From an uncultured Lachnospiraceae bacterium (GTDB taxonomy: Bacteria > Bacillota > Clostridia > Lachnospirales > Lachnospiraceae): 64,000 nucleotides of DNA. The DNA is taken from NCBI GenBank assembly GCA_947164605.1, contig CAMUXE010000011.1, positions 1-64,000 of the forward strand, read 5' to 3'. The translations under genes were made by a program, and so were the position numbers. Positions 8,901 to 16,224 of this stretch are shown here, in pieces (the first letter of the stretch is position 1; each line of letters starts with the position of its first letter). The notes beneath the pieces are model-generated. The model was not told the origin of the DNA, ran no database searches, and was given only the letters and a program-made list of their open reading frames with translations.

Positions 8901-9593
8901 ATGAATATAAGTGTAATTAAAAAAAGGTTTTTATGGTCCCTTTATTTGGTATTTTACCTGCCTGCTTTCTTTTTTATAGAGCAGACAATCAGTCTTGACA
9001 GCGGCAATATACATATGCTCAACAGCGCATTTGACGACCAGATTCCTTTTATAGCAGAGTTTATTATTCCCTATTATTTCTGGTTCATATATGTCATCTT
9101 CAGTGCCATACATATGATATTTAAGGCTGATAATAAGCAATTCAACCAGTTCATCTACAGTCTGACTATTGGAATGACTATATTTATAATATTCAGTCTT
9201 CTCTACCCAAACGGCATCAACATAAGACCTAACGACTTGCCTGATACCTTCTGCGGTCACCTAGTTGCAAGAATTTACAAGACAGATACCTCTACCAATG
9301 TATTTCCAAGCATACATGTCTACAATTCACTTGTTGTCTGTATTGCTCTTTATAGCGAAAGGCATCTCAAAGGAAAGGGCCTATTTCAGTTATTTAACAT
9401 TCTAAGCTGCATACTTATATGTTTATCAACCCTTTTTACAAAGCAGCACTGTATACTAGATGTCATCGGTGGAATTCTAATGATGTGCATATTCTACTTC
9501 CTACTCTATGTCAAGTACGAAAAAATTTCAGGCTTTATCTCAAGCAAGGTCCTAAAGAAGGATTTGAAGGAAGTTGAAACCGAAAACAATTAG
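8901..9593 (+). CDS. PAP2-family membrane phosphatase
   Basis: A 230-residue integral membrane protein with about six hydrophobic segments. The PAP2 signature is present: an IRPN segment near residue 108, PSIH at 136-139 and a KQHCILD segment with His183 and Asp187. These supply the histidine nucleophile and charge relay of PAP2 enzymes, which remove phosphate from lipid phosphates such as phosphatidic acid or undecaprenyl pyrophosphate, or transfer headgroups. The layout resembles the inositol-phosphorylceramide-synthase-like branch (PAP2_3). A GGAGAAAGG ribosome site precedes the ATG. It is one of the few plus-strand genes and stands alone. Substrate is unknown. Confidence 0.85.
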   Translation: MNISVIKKRFLWSLYLVFYLPAFFFIEQTISLDSGNIHMLNSAFDDQIPFIAEFIIPYYFWFIYVIFSAIHMIFKADNKQFNQFIYSLTIGMTIFIIFSLLYPNGINIRPNDLPDTFCGHLVARIYKTDTSTNVFPSIHVYNSLVVCIALYSERHLKGKGLFQLFNILSCILICLSTLFTKQHCILDVIGGILMMCIFYFLLYVKYEKISGFISSKVLKKDLKEVETENN

Positions 9594-9655
9594 AAAAAAA
9601 GCTTAAAGCTAGAATAAAAAGCCAAAATTTAAAAGCCAAATTAAAAAGCCAAAAT

Positions 9656-9697
9656 CAAAAAGCTTATGAACTGCTCTTGCAATTCATAAGCTTTTAT
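9656..9697. terminator. bidirectional terminator between PAP2 and ywlG-type genes
   Basis: An AAAAGCTTATGAA arm pairs with TTCATAAGCTTTT over a loop of about 12 bases, with A and T tracts on either side. It serves both convergent genes. The stretch just left (about 9600-9655) holds three or four short direct repeats of an AAAAGCCAAA type. Confidence 0.75.
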
Positions 9698-9698
9698 T

Positions 9699-10265
9699 TT
9701 ACATCAATGATTCATCATACTTAGCTCTCTGACCACCAACAAACTTAGGTCTTCTTCTTGCAGCTACAATAATAGCCTCTCCAAGCTTTCGATTTTCAAG
9801 TCTCAATGGCACAACAACCGGATGAATGTGCATTCCAATCAAAGTACCACCTATATCAAGTCCTGCATCAGCCTTCTGTCTAAGGTTTTCAACCAAGACA
9901 GCATCATCAAAGTGCTCATATGCACATGTAGCCCATGATCCACCTGCCTTAGGCTGTGGCACAACATTTACCTCTTCCAAGTCATACTTTTCCAAGGTCC
10001 TTCTCTCTACAACTAGGGCTCTGTTGAGATGTTCACAGCACTGAGCCGCCATCTCAATTCCTCTTTCTTGGAGAAGGGGATAAATAGTCTCATAGATTGC
10101 ATTTGCGATGTCAACGCTTGACTCTGTACCAATCATAGCACCATGGACTTCGCTGGAAGAGCAACCTACAACAAATAAGTCGCCCTTTTTCAATCCAGCC
10201 TTGTCAATTATCTCTTTGACAATTTCACTTGCCTCTTCTTTTATCTTATTAAGATCCATTTTCAT
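9699..10265 (-). CDS. YwlG/DUF436 family protein
   Basis: A 188-residue soluble protein matching the conserved TIGR01440/DUF436 (YwlG) family in length and pattern: VVGCSSSEVHG early, QCCEHLNRALV in the middle, and GIDIGGTLIGMHIHPV-type text near residue 140. The family is widespread in Firmicutes and its biochemical role is not established. It lies 21 bases downstream of nrdD on the same strand, so it is probably cotranscribed. The shared operon is the only functional hint. Confidence 0.85.
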   Translation of the reverse strand: MKMDLNKIKEEASEIVKEIIDKAGLKKGDLFVVGCSSSEVHGAMIGTESSVDIANAIYETIYPLLQERGIEMAAQCCEHLNRALVVERRTLEKYDLEEVNVVPQPKAGGSWATCAYEHFDDAVLVENLRQKADAGLDIGGTLIGMHIHPVVVPLRLENRKLGEAIIVAARRRPKFVGGQRAKYDESLM

Positions 10266-10286
10266 TCACTCTTTTCAATTATAATT

Positions 10287-12464
10287 TTAAAGGTGAAGGA
10301 CTCTATCCTTTATTTCCTGAGTTCTTCCTTGGTTCCAGAACTGAGTTCCAATGTAGCCACAAGTTCTTCTTGCAACATTCATCTTATCCTGGTCAGTATT
10401 GCCGCAATTTGGACATTTCCAAACAAGCTTTCCATCCTCATCAGTGATTATTTCAATCTGGCCATTATAACCACAGCACTGACAGTAATCGCTCTTTGTG
10501 TTGAGCTCAGCATACATGATATTGTCATAAATATACTGGATAACCTTGAGTACTGCTGGAATATTGTTGAGCATATCAGGTACTTCTACATAGCTGATTG
10601 CGCCGCCTGGGCTTAAACGCTGGAAGTCTGACTCAAACTTAAGCTTTGTGAAAGCATCAATCTTCTCTCTGACATTTACATGATAAGAATTAGTAATGTA
10701 GTTGTGATCTGTCACATTCTTAATCTTGCCAAATCTCTTCTGTAAGCACTTAGAGAACTTGTATGTTGTAGATTCGAGTGGTGTTCCGTAAAGTGAATAG
10801 TCAATATTTTCTGCTTTCTTCCATACAGCACACGCATCATTCAACTTCTGCATAACATCGAGGGCAAATTCCTTTGCCTCAGGATCAGTATGAGACTTGC
10901 CAGTCATATAAACACACATCTCATAAAGACCAGCGTAGCCTAAACTGATTGTTGAGTAACCGCCATAGAGGAGCTTATCAATAACCTCTCCCTTCTTAAG
11001 GCGGGCCAATGCTCCATACTGCCAAAGAATTGGTGCCACATCAGATGGTGTTCCAAGCAAGCGCTCGTGTCTGCATCTCAAAGCTCTATGGCAAAGTTCA
11101 AGTCTATCTTCAAGAATCTTCCAGAACTTATCCATATCTCCATTAGAAGAACATGCTACGTCAACAAGGTTGATTGTAACAACTCCCTGATTGAATCTTC
11201 CATAGTACTTTGGCTTATCATTCTCATCTCTATATGCAGTGAGGAAAGATCTACATCCCATACATGGGAAGCAATTTCCCTGACCCTTGCTGTCCACCTT
11301 AAGTTCCTTCATCTTCTTCTCTGAGATATAATCAGGAACCATTCTCTTAGCAGTACATTTAGCAGCTAACTGAGTGAGATACCAATACTTTGAATCCTCG
11401 TGAATATTGTCCTCCTCAAGCACATAGATCAACTTAGGGAAGGCTGGTGTAATCCATACACCCTTTTCATTCTTAACTCCCTGCATTCTCTGTTTTAAAA
11501 CTTCTTCAGTAACGAGTGCAAGATCCTCTCTGAGTCTTCCTTCTGGAACCTCATCAAGATACATAAATACAGTGACAAAAGGAGCCTGACCATTAGTTGT
11601 CATAAGAGTGATGACCTGATACTGAATCATCTGTACTCCATCTTTAATCTCTTCTCTTACCCTCTGTTCTGCTACATCCTTTATCTTCTCTTCGCTTACC
11701 TCGATACCAGCATTTTCGAACTCTTCTCTGACTTTTCTCACAAACTTTTCTCTGCTCACCTGAACAAAAGGTGCAAGATGAGCTAAGGAAATGCTCTGTC
11801 CGCCATACTGTGAACTAGCGATTTGCGCAATAGCCTGTGTAGCTATGTTACATGCTGTTGAGAAGCTATGTGGTTTCTCAAGCATTGTCTCACTTATAAC
11901 TGTACCATTCTGAAGCATATCTTCAAGGTTTACAAGACAGCAGTTATGCATATGCTGAGCAAAATAATCAGCATCGTGGAAATGGATTATACCCTGCTCG
12001 TGAGCTTCTACTATATCATGTGGAAGAAGGAGTCTTTTTGTTATATCCTTACTAACCTCACCAGCCATATAGTCTCTCTGAACACTGTTAACAGTAGGAT
12101 TCTTGTTTGAATTCTCCTGCTTAACTTCCTCATTATTGCACTCGAGCAAGCTCAAAATCTGCTCATCTGTTGAGTTTGACTTTCTAACTAAAGCTCTTTT
12201 ATATCTATATGTAATGTACTTTCTAGCAACTGAGAAAGCTCTAAGATTCATAATCTGATTCTCAACTAAATCCTGGATTTCCTCTACACTAAGAGAACGA
12301 TTCATATCATTGCAGATATTTTCCACATTGTCGCTTATCTGCTGAATCTGTTCATTCGATAATCTTTCATTATGTACAACTTCCATATTTGCCTTGTATA
12401 CGGCGTTGTAAATTTTCTTGATATCGAAAGTATCCTCACTTCCGCTTCTCTTGATGATTTTCAT
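10287..12464 (-). CDS. nrdD: anaerobic ribonucleoside-triphosphate reductase (class III)
   Basis: A 725-residue glycyl-radical enzyme that reduces ribonucleoside triphosphates to deoxyribonucleotides without oxygen. The first 90 or so residues form an ATP-cone regulatory domain (MKIIKRSGSEDTFDIKKI). Near the C-terminus a CQCCG and CPNCG pair binds zinc, and the radical loop RRTCGYIG puts the radical glycine at about residue 703. The activating radical-SAM enzyme NrdG is not adjacent: the downstream neighbour is the YwlG-type gene. A GGAGG ribosome site precedes the ATG. The promoter about 170 bases upstream carries two NrdR-like boxes. Confidence 0.97.
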   Translation of the reverse strand: MKIIKRSGSEDTFDIKKIYNAVYKANMEVVHNERLSNEQIQQISDNVENICNDMNRSLSVEEIQDLVENQIMNLRAFSVARKYITYRYKRALVRKSNSTDEQILSLLECNNEEVKQENSNKNPTVNSVQRDYMAGEVSKDITKRLLLPHDIVEAHEQGIIHFHDADYFAQHMHNCCLVNLEDMLQNGTVISETMLEKPHSFSTACNIATQAIAQIASSQYGGQSISLAHLAPFVQVSREKFVRKVREEFENAGIEVSEEKIKDVAEQRVREEIKDGVQMIQYQVITLMTTNGQAPFVTVFMYLDEVPEGRLREDLALVTEEVLKQRMQGVKNEKGVWITPAFPKLIYVLEEDNIHEDSKYWYLTQLAAKCTAKRMVPDYISEKKMKELKVDSKGQGNCFPCMGCRSFLTAYRDENDKPKYYGRFNQGVVTINLVDVACSSNGDMDKFWKILEDRLELCHRALRCRHERLLGTPSDVAPILWQYGALARLKKGEVIDKLLYGGYSTISLGYAGLYEMCVYMTGKSHTDPEAKEFALDVMQKLNDACAVWKKAENIDYSLYGTPLESTTYKFSKCLQKRFGKIKNVTDHNYITNSYHVNVREKIDAFTKLKFESDFQRLSPGGAISYVEVPDMLNNIPAVLKVIQYIYDNIMYAELNTKSDYCQCCGYNGQIEIITDEDGKLVWKCPNCGNTDQDKMNVARRTCGYIGTQFWNQGRTQEIKDRVLHL

Positions 12465-12602
12465 AAATACTTTTCCTCCAAAAAATGCTACACTCCCAGA
12501 AATTTCTCAACTAAAGATCAAGTAATTTCCTCTTCCCAATACAAGATTCAGAAAAAACCTCCTCTTGATCAGCCAAATTCAAGGCTTTTTTTTGCCAAAA
12601 AA

Positions 12603-12629
12603 TTCCTGCACATGGAATCATGTGCAGGA
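12603..12629 (-). terminator. terminator hairpin after corA, inside the nrdD leader
   Basis: TCCTGCACATG (minus strand, about 12628-12618) pairs perfectly with CATGTGCAGGA over a 4-base loop, followed by ATTTTTTGG. It looks like the corA terminator, yet it lies just downstream of the proposed nrdD promoter, so nrdD transcripts would start with it. Confidence 0.75.
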
Positions 12630-12632
12630 TGA

Positions 12633-12661
12633 ATTATACAACATCTTGTAGCTTTAGTCAA
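12633..12661 (-). promoter_or_regulatory. nrdD promoter
   Basis: On the minus strand TTGACT (12661-12656), 17 bases, TATAAT (12638-12633). It is one of the best promoter matches in the window and is overlapped by the two NrdR-like boxes. Confidence 0.75.
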
Positions 12662-12683
12662 TTATCCAATCAATATATTGTGA
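12636..12683. promoter_or_regulatory. two NrdR-like operator boxes
   Basis: The core CAATATATTG (12671-12680) matches the published NrdR box core CwAtATaTwG at all ten positions, and 13 of 16 over the full box. A second, weaker core lies at 12639-12648 (CAAGATGTTG on the minus strand, 8 of 10). The centres are 32 bases apart, about three helical turns, the usual spacing of paired NrdR boxes. The upstream box precedes the -35 and the downstream one overlaps the spacer and -10. Confidence 0.65.
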
Positions 12684-12694
12684 TTATTTTTATT

Positions 12695-13648
12695 CTACAA
12701 CATCTTCTTTTTTCTAAGAAATACGAGGGTTACAAAGCAGACAAGAACGATGATACCACACACGATAGAAAATCCATGAGCAGTTTCTGCAAAAGGCATC
12801 CACTTGCCGCTGACATTCATACCATATATACCGGAGATAATTGTAGGTATTGTCATAACAACTGTTATAGATGTGAGGTATTTCATAGCATTGTTCAATC
12901 GGCTGTCTGCAATAGCGCTCAAGAGGTCCCTAGCACCATCGACAATATCTCTATAGATTTGAGACATCTCGATAGCCTGCTTGTACTCGATAAGCACATC
13001 ATCTAACAATTCCATATCTTCAGGATATTGCTCTATTCTCTTGTATCTCTTAAACCTGTCTATAACTGTGCTATTTGCCTTAAGAGATGTCATAAAGTAA
13101 ACCAGTGTAGATTCTAACTCATGAAGTTCGATAATATCTTCAGCTCCACGATTATACTCCATACTGGCACTAGCTCTGCCCTCTATCTCAACCCTTTTCT
13201 GATCAATAGCTCTAAGATAAGACTGATAAAGCATTGATGCTCTTAGAAGAATCTGATATACAAACCTCATCTTCTTCTTAGTACTAAAATCTTTGATTTT
13301 ACCTGTCAAAAATGGTGCTATTACCGGTGTCTCTTCTCTACAAACCGTAATTATAACATTCTGTTTGAGAATAATACCCAAAGGAAGGGTTGTGTACATC
13401 TTTTTCTGATGTCTCACCTCTGGAGCAGGGATATCAACCAGAATCAAGGTATATCCATTCTCCAAGGAAAGTCTTGAAGTTTCTTCTTCATCCAGCGCTG
13501 ATGCCAAATCATCAAGCTCTATTTCAAAACGTTCCGAAACCTTTGTAAGCTCTTCCTTTGACGGATGCGCAAGATTAACCCAGGCACCATCTTCGTATGA
13601 CGAAAGTTTTCGAATTACGCTGTCATCTGTCTTATATATAGTCAGCAT
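12695..13648 (-). CDS. corA: CorA-family divalent metal transporter
   Basis: A 317-residue protein with the CorA layout: a long soluble alpha/beta and helical N-terminal region, then two membrane segments at the C-terminus. The YGMN motif that ends the first of them is present in IISGIYGMNVSG, and a short basic tail follows. CorA channels form pentamers and import magnesium or related divalent cations. The gene is monocistronic by appearance, with a terminator at 12603-12629 and an inverted repeat near its promoter. The exact metal cannot be read from sequence. Confidence 0.93.
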   Translation of the reverse strand: MLTIYKTDDSVIRKLSSYEDGAWVNLAHPSKEELTKVSERFEIELDDLASALDEEETSRLSLENGYTLILVDIPAPEVRHQKKMYTTLPLGIILKQNVIITVCREETPVIAPFLTGKIKDFSTKKKMRFVYQILLRASMLYQSYLRAIDQKRVEIEGRASASMEYNRGAEDIIELHELESTLVYFMTSLKANSTVIDRFKRYKRIEQYPEDMELLDDVLIEYKQAIEMSQIYRDIVDGARDLLSAIADSRLNNAMKYLTSITVVMTIPTIISGIYGMNVSGKWMPFAETAHGFSIVCGIIVLVCFVTLVFLRKKKML

Positions 13649-13690
13649 GCTTTATACCTCTTTTCTTTTATTTTGAGGCTTTCTAACCTA

Positions 13691-13707
13691 ATTACGAATA
13701 CGTAAAT
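13691..13707. promoter_or_regulatory. inverted repeat upstream of corA
   Basis: TTACG (13692-13696) and CGTAA (13701-13705) form an inverted repeat around AATA, just downstream of a TATCAT -10-like element for corA. It is positioned like a repressor operator. The regulator is not identifiable. Confidence 0.35.
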
Positions 13708-13757
13708 GATAGCATAATTTTTAATATATGGACAGATAAATTTTTCAAAAAAACATC

Positions 13758-14330
13758 TTAGCCAAATATTTCTTTAAACTTTTGTCTTACCCTCTCTTTA
13801 TAGGGTTTTGTTATAGCAAGGATCTGGCCATCATCCATAAGCATGGTGTCAGGTGTCAATTCTTCTACATGTCTGGAATTTACAATAATAGCTGTACTAA
13901 TCTGTACAAAAGATGAATCCGTTATTGATTCAAGGATTTGATTCATATTGGCATAAACTGTATAGGACTTATGACTTGTTATGATATATTTCTTCTTCAA
14001 GTTACACTCAATTCTGATAATATCTTCATAAGGTACAGCATACTCAATTTTATTGGATTTAAACCTATACATAGAGCCTTGTCTTTGGCGGTCCATTTTC
14101 TTTAGGTTTGTTATGATGATACAAGTATTCTCGTCAAAATTCTTAATTAAATTTATGGTGCCCATTATGTCACCGAGATCTTCAATAGCATAGAGCGAAA
14201 ACTTTTCTCCAGCCTTCAGGGCCTCTATCAGTTCCTCATCATCGCAAAAGTTAACACAGGCTTCTTTCTTACTGTAGATTGCCTGAACCACCTTGTTTAG
14301 GTCAATCTTCCCACATAAGGCCATATTCAT
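13758..14330 (-). CDS. LytTR-domain transcriptional regulator
   Basis: A 190-residue protein. The C-terminal half (about residues 92-190) has the LytTR DNA-binding pattern: VPYEDIIRIE, then KYIITSHKSYTVYANMNQI, then a FVQISTAIIVNSRHVEEL segment typical of the domain's last strands. The first 90 residues do not show the Asp-containing receiver of classic LytR/AgrA regulators and may be a divergent or sensor-like domain. It follows the HTH gene at 14364 by 33 bases and has a GGGAGGTGG ribosome site. Joint control of a target by the pair is plausible. Confidence 0.75.
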   Translation of the reverse strand: MNMALCGKIDLNKVVQAIYSKKEACVNFCDDEELIEALKAGEKFSLYAIEDLGDIMGTINLIKNFDENTCIIITNLKKMDRQRQGSMYRFKSNKIEYAVPYEDIIRIECNLKKKYIITSHKSYTVYANMNQILESITDSSFVQISTAIIVNSRHVEELTPDTMLMDDGQILAITKPYKERVRQKFKEIFG

Positions 14331-14363
14331 GATACCACCTCCCTAGTATGCCTCTGACTTTAA

Positions 14364-15119
14364 TCAGAGCATTGACTCAAATCTATCCATCTTATCCTTG
14401 AGTAGTGAGTCATATGCTTCCCCCATATCTCTCAGATAAGCAATGTTACCTGTCAACTGAAACATAGGACTGATATTGTAAGCCTCATAAGTGTCCACCA
14501 TGGTATAAGGTGTAGGTTTAGCTCTGTTTTGCTCAATATTTCGCAACTGGTTCTTCATCATATGTAATCTCATCAGCATAGCATCTTGTCCAGATTGTGT
14601 AATTGCACTTGAATTTTTAACAAAATTCCTCTTTTCAATCCCATGAATTTTCCTATAAATTTCTGCAGTTATCTTATCTAGTAAAAAACTCTCATACTTT
14701 ATGTCACATATTTCGCCGCACTCTATAATCTTTGCCTTTTTTCCATCATTCAAGTTCTTGTCATAGGAAAGCTGCATTGTAATCAACTCTACAATCAGGC
14801 GCATCCTGTGATAAGCCTTGAAAATCTTCTCCTCATCCCCCTTATTTCTGCCGCTCTCAAGATCAATTAAAAGCTTTAAACTCTTATTGCAATAGCCTTC
14901 ATGTCCGAGAAGTATTTGATCAATATCCATATCCAGATAATCGACAAATGTTTTTAAAAGGCCATAGCTCACTGGTGTGATACCACAAATAATCTTACTT
15001 GCATACTCCCTAGAATATGGCAATTCATTCAAAAGCCTAGATTTAGCCTGACTATTATTTGCAAAATAGTCTTTAATTCTAGCATTTACTAAACTGTCAA
15101 ACTTTTGCTTCTCAACCAT
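14364..15119 (-). CDS. HTH (XRE-like) regulatory protein of unknown target
   Basis: A 251-residue protein. Residues about 10-70 read like a Cro/C1-type helix-turn-helix: a SREYASKIICG recognition-type segment is followed by LLKTFVDYLDMDIDQILLGHE, the usual spacing to the last helix. The rest is mostly helical and unassigned, with no membrane segment. It is first in a likely two-gene unit with the LytTR regulator. A 9-base inverted repeat lies about 65-90 bases upstream and could be its own operator. The family is not recognised more precisely. Confidence 0.5.
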   Translation of the reverse strand: MVEKQKFDSLVNARIKDYFANNSQAKSRLLNELPYSREYASKIICGITPVSYGLLKTFVDYLDMDIDQILLGHEGYCNKSLKLLIDLESGRNKGDEEKIFKAYHRMRLIVELITMQLSYDKNLNDGKKAKIIECGEICDIKYESFLLDKITAEIYRKIHGIEKRNFVKNSSAITQSGQDAMLMRLHMMKNQLRNIEQNRAKPTPYTMVDTYEAYNISPMFQLTGNIAYLRDMGEAYDSLLKDKMDRFESML

Positions 15120-15183
15120 TGCAACCTACTCCGATACTTTACTAATTGCAATTTTATCAAGGCATCAATTTCTCATCTATTCT

Positions 15184-15208
15184 ATATTATGCGCAAAGTG
15201 CATAATAT
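15184..15208. promoter_or_regulatory. inverted repeat upstream of the HTH regulator
   Basis: ATATTATGC (15184-15192) and GCATAATAT (15200-15208) are perfect 9-base inverted repeats with a 7-base spacer. The repeat contains a TAATAT -10-like sequence on the minus strand. It is a likely operator for an HTH dimer, possibly autoregulatory. Confidence 0.45.
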
Positions 15209-15275
15209 GGACTAAAATGCATTCAAAGTCCCTATCAGTCTAGTTTTGCCAAAAAGAAATTTTTATAATTCAGGC

Positions 15276-15310
15276 AAAAAAAGACCAGAAGCAAAGCTTC
15301 TAGTCTTTTC
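15276..15310 (-). terminator. terminator after the small membrane protein gene
   Basis: On the minus strand AAAAGACTAGAAGC pairs with GCTTCTGGTCTTTT (one mismatch) around a 3-base loop, ending in seven T residues. It closes the two-gene unit at 15365-16140. Confidence 0.75.
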
Positions 15311-15364
15311 GTCTATTTATCTTCTCATTAATTCGTATTTAAATCTTTTAAGCTTTCATAAATG

Positions 15365-15691
15365 CTAAGCCTTAGGCAAGGATGCATAATAAATCTTTAC
15401 ATAAGCCAAAATCATCTCAGCAATAATGACTGCAATTGAAATTATAAAAGCCACTATCAAATATCCAGCCACTCTTCCCTCTGGATCCTTTCCAAACACT
15501 GTCTCTGCTTTTTTCAATCTAAAAATACCTAAAGCAGAGATAATAGCACCAAATACTGGCAAGATAAAAGCAAGAAAAAGTGCTGGCATAACGGCTTTTT
15601 TAGCAAAGCCATAATCTATCCAAGCCATCTGATAGGGACTAAAATATCTATTGAATTTATAGGTAAATATACTTGAATTGCTCACATTCAC
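15365..15691 (-). CDS. small two-helix membrane protein (DUF4190-like)
   Basis: A 108-residue protein with two strong hydrophobic segments, about residues 33-55 and 76-97, separated by a short loop containing FGKDPEGRVAGY. This layout and loop resemble DUF4190-type small membrane proteins, for which no function is known. The start ATG at 15691 directly adjoins the end of the HD-domain gene, so the two are probably translated from one message. Confidence 0.5.
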   Translation of the reverse strand: MNVSNSSIFTYKFNRYFSPYQMAWIDYGFAKKAVMPALFLAFILPVFGAIISALGIFRLKKAETVFGKDPEGRVAGYLIVAFIISIAVIIAEMILAYVKIYYASLPKA

Positions 15692-16140
15692 TACCTCTCT
15701 GTAAGAGTCTCCTTCGTCGAACTAATCTTATCTGCAATGCAGACCAATACAGCTTCCTTAGAAGCCGGAACACTTCTCAAAGTCAAAGGCCACATATGGC
15801 TTTTGATTATATTGGCCTCCTTCTTGGTCAGGCCAAAATCTCGAAAGGCATTCCTCATAGCAACTTCAGGGTGATGAAAACCGTGAAGTTTGGCCCCCTT
15901 GTAATCATGCCAGTCGTAAAGGTAATAGTCATGCAAAAAAGCGCCCTTAACTAAGGAATCAAGGTTGCAATTAAGCTTCAATTTTTTTGCTATCCAGAAA
16001 CTGATAGCTGCGACTCTAATGCAGTGATCATAGGTTGTAACTCGGCCATGCTGGATAAAATCCTTCATCTTCATGGACTTGGAGTCTGATTTAATTTCAT
16101 TAATAATTCTGTTAAATTCAGCTTTTTCACTCAATTTCAT
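15691..16140 (-). CDS. HD-domain metal-dependent hydrolase
   Basis: A 149-residue single-domain HD protein. The metal ligands can be placed: His in TTYDHCIRVA, the HD pair in FLHDYYLYDWHD, His residues in FHHPEVA and HMWPLT, and Asp in CIADKIS. HD enzymes hydrolyse phosphoester bonds of nucleotides or signalling nucleotides; the substrate here is unknown. The ribosome site (GGAG) lies within the 3' arm of a long hairpin just before the ATG, so translation may be hindered by RNA structure. Confidence 0.8.
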   Translation of the reverse strand: MKLSEKAEFNRIINEIKSDSKSMKMKDFIQHGRVTTYDHCIRVAAISFWIAKKLKLNCNLDSLVKGAFLHDYYLYDWHDYKGAKLHGFHHPEVAMRNAFRDFGLTKKEANIIKSHMWPLTLRSVPASKEAVLVCIADKISSTKETLTER

Positions 16141-16143
16141 AAA

Positions 16144-16196
16144 AGCCCGCTCCTAACCCTATATATATACTAATTATATATAGGTAGGAGCGGGCT
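16144..16196 (-). terminator. long hairpin after the sulfhydrylase gene, covering the next gene's ribosome site
   Basis: AGCCCGCTCCTA (16144-16155) is the exact complement of TAGGAGCGGGCT (16185-16196), and CTATATATA pairs again inside with TATATATAG. On the minus strand the stem is followed by TTTT and then the ATG of the HD gene. It works as a terminator for the gene ending at 16225 and buries the GGAG of the HD gene. Confidence 0.75.
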
Positions 16197-16224
16197 GTCA
16201 ATCTTAGCCTTTATATTAAGTTAA

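Noticed and set aside
12500-12550. Small leader peptide behind GAGGAGG in the nrdD leader.
   Set aside because: The only start is a TTG about 13 bases away giving eight residues; too weak to call.
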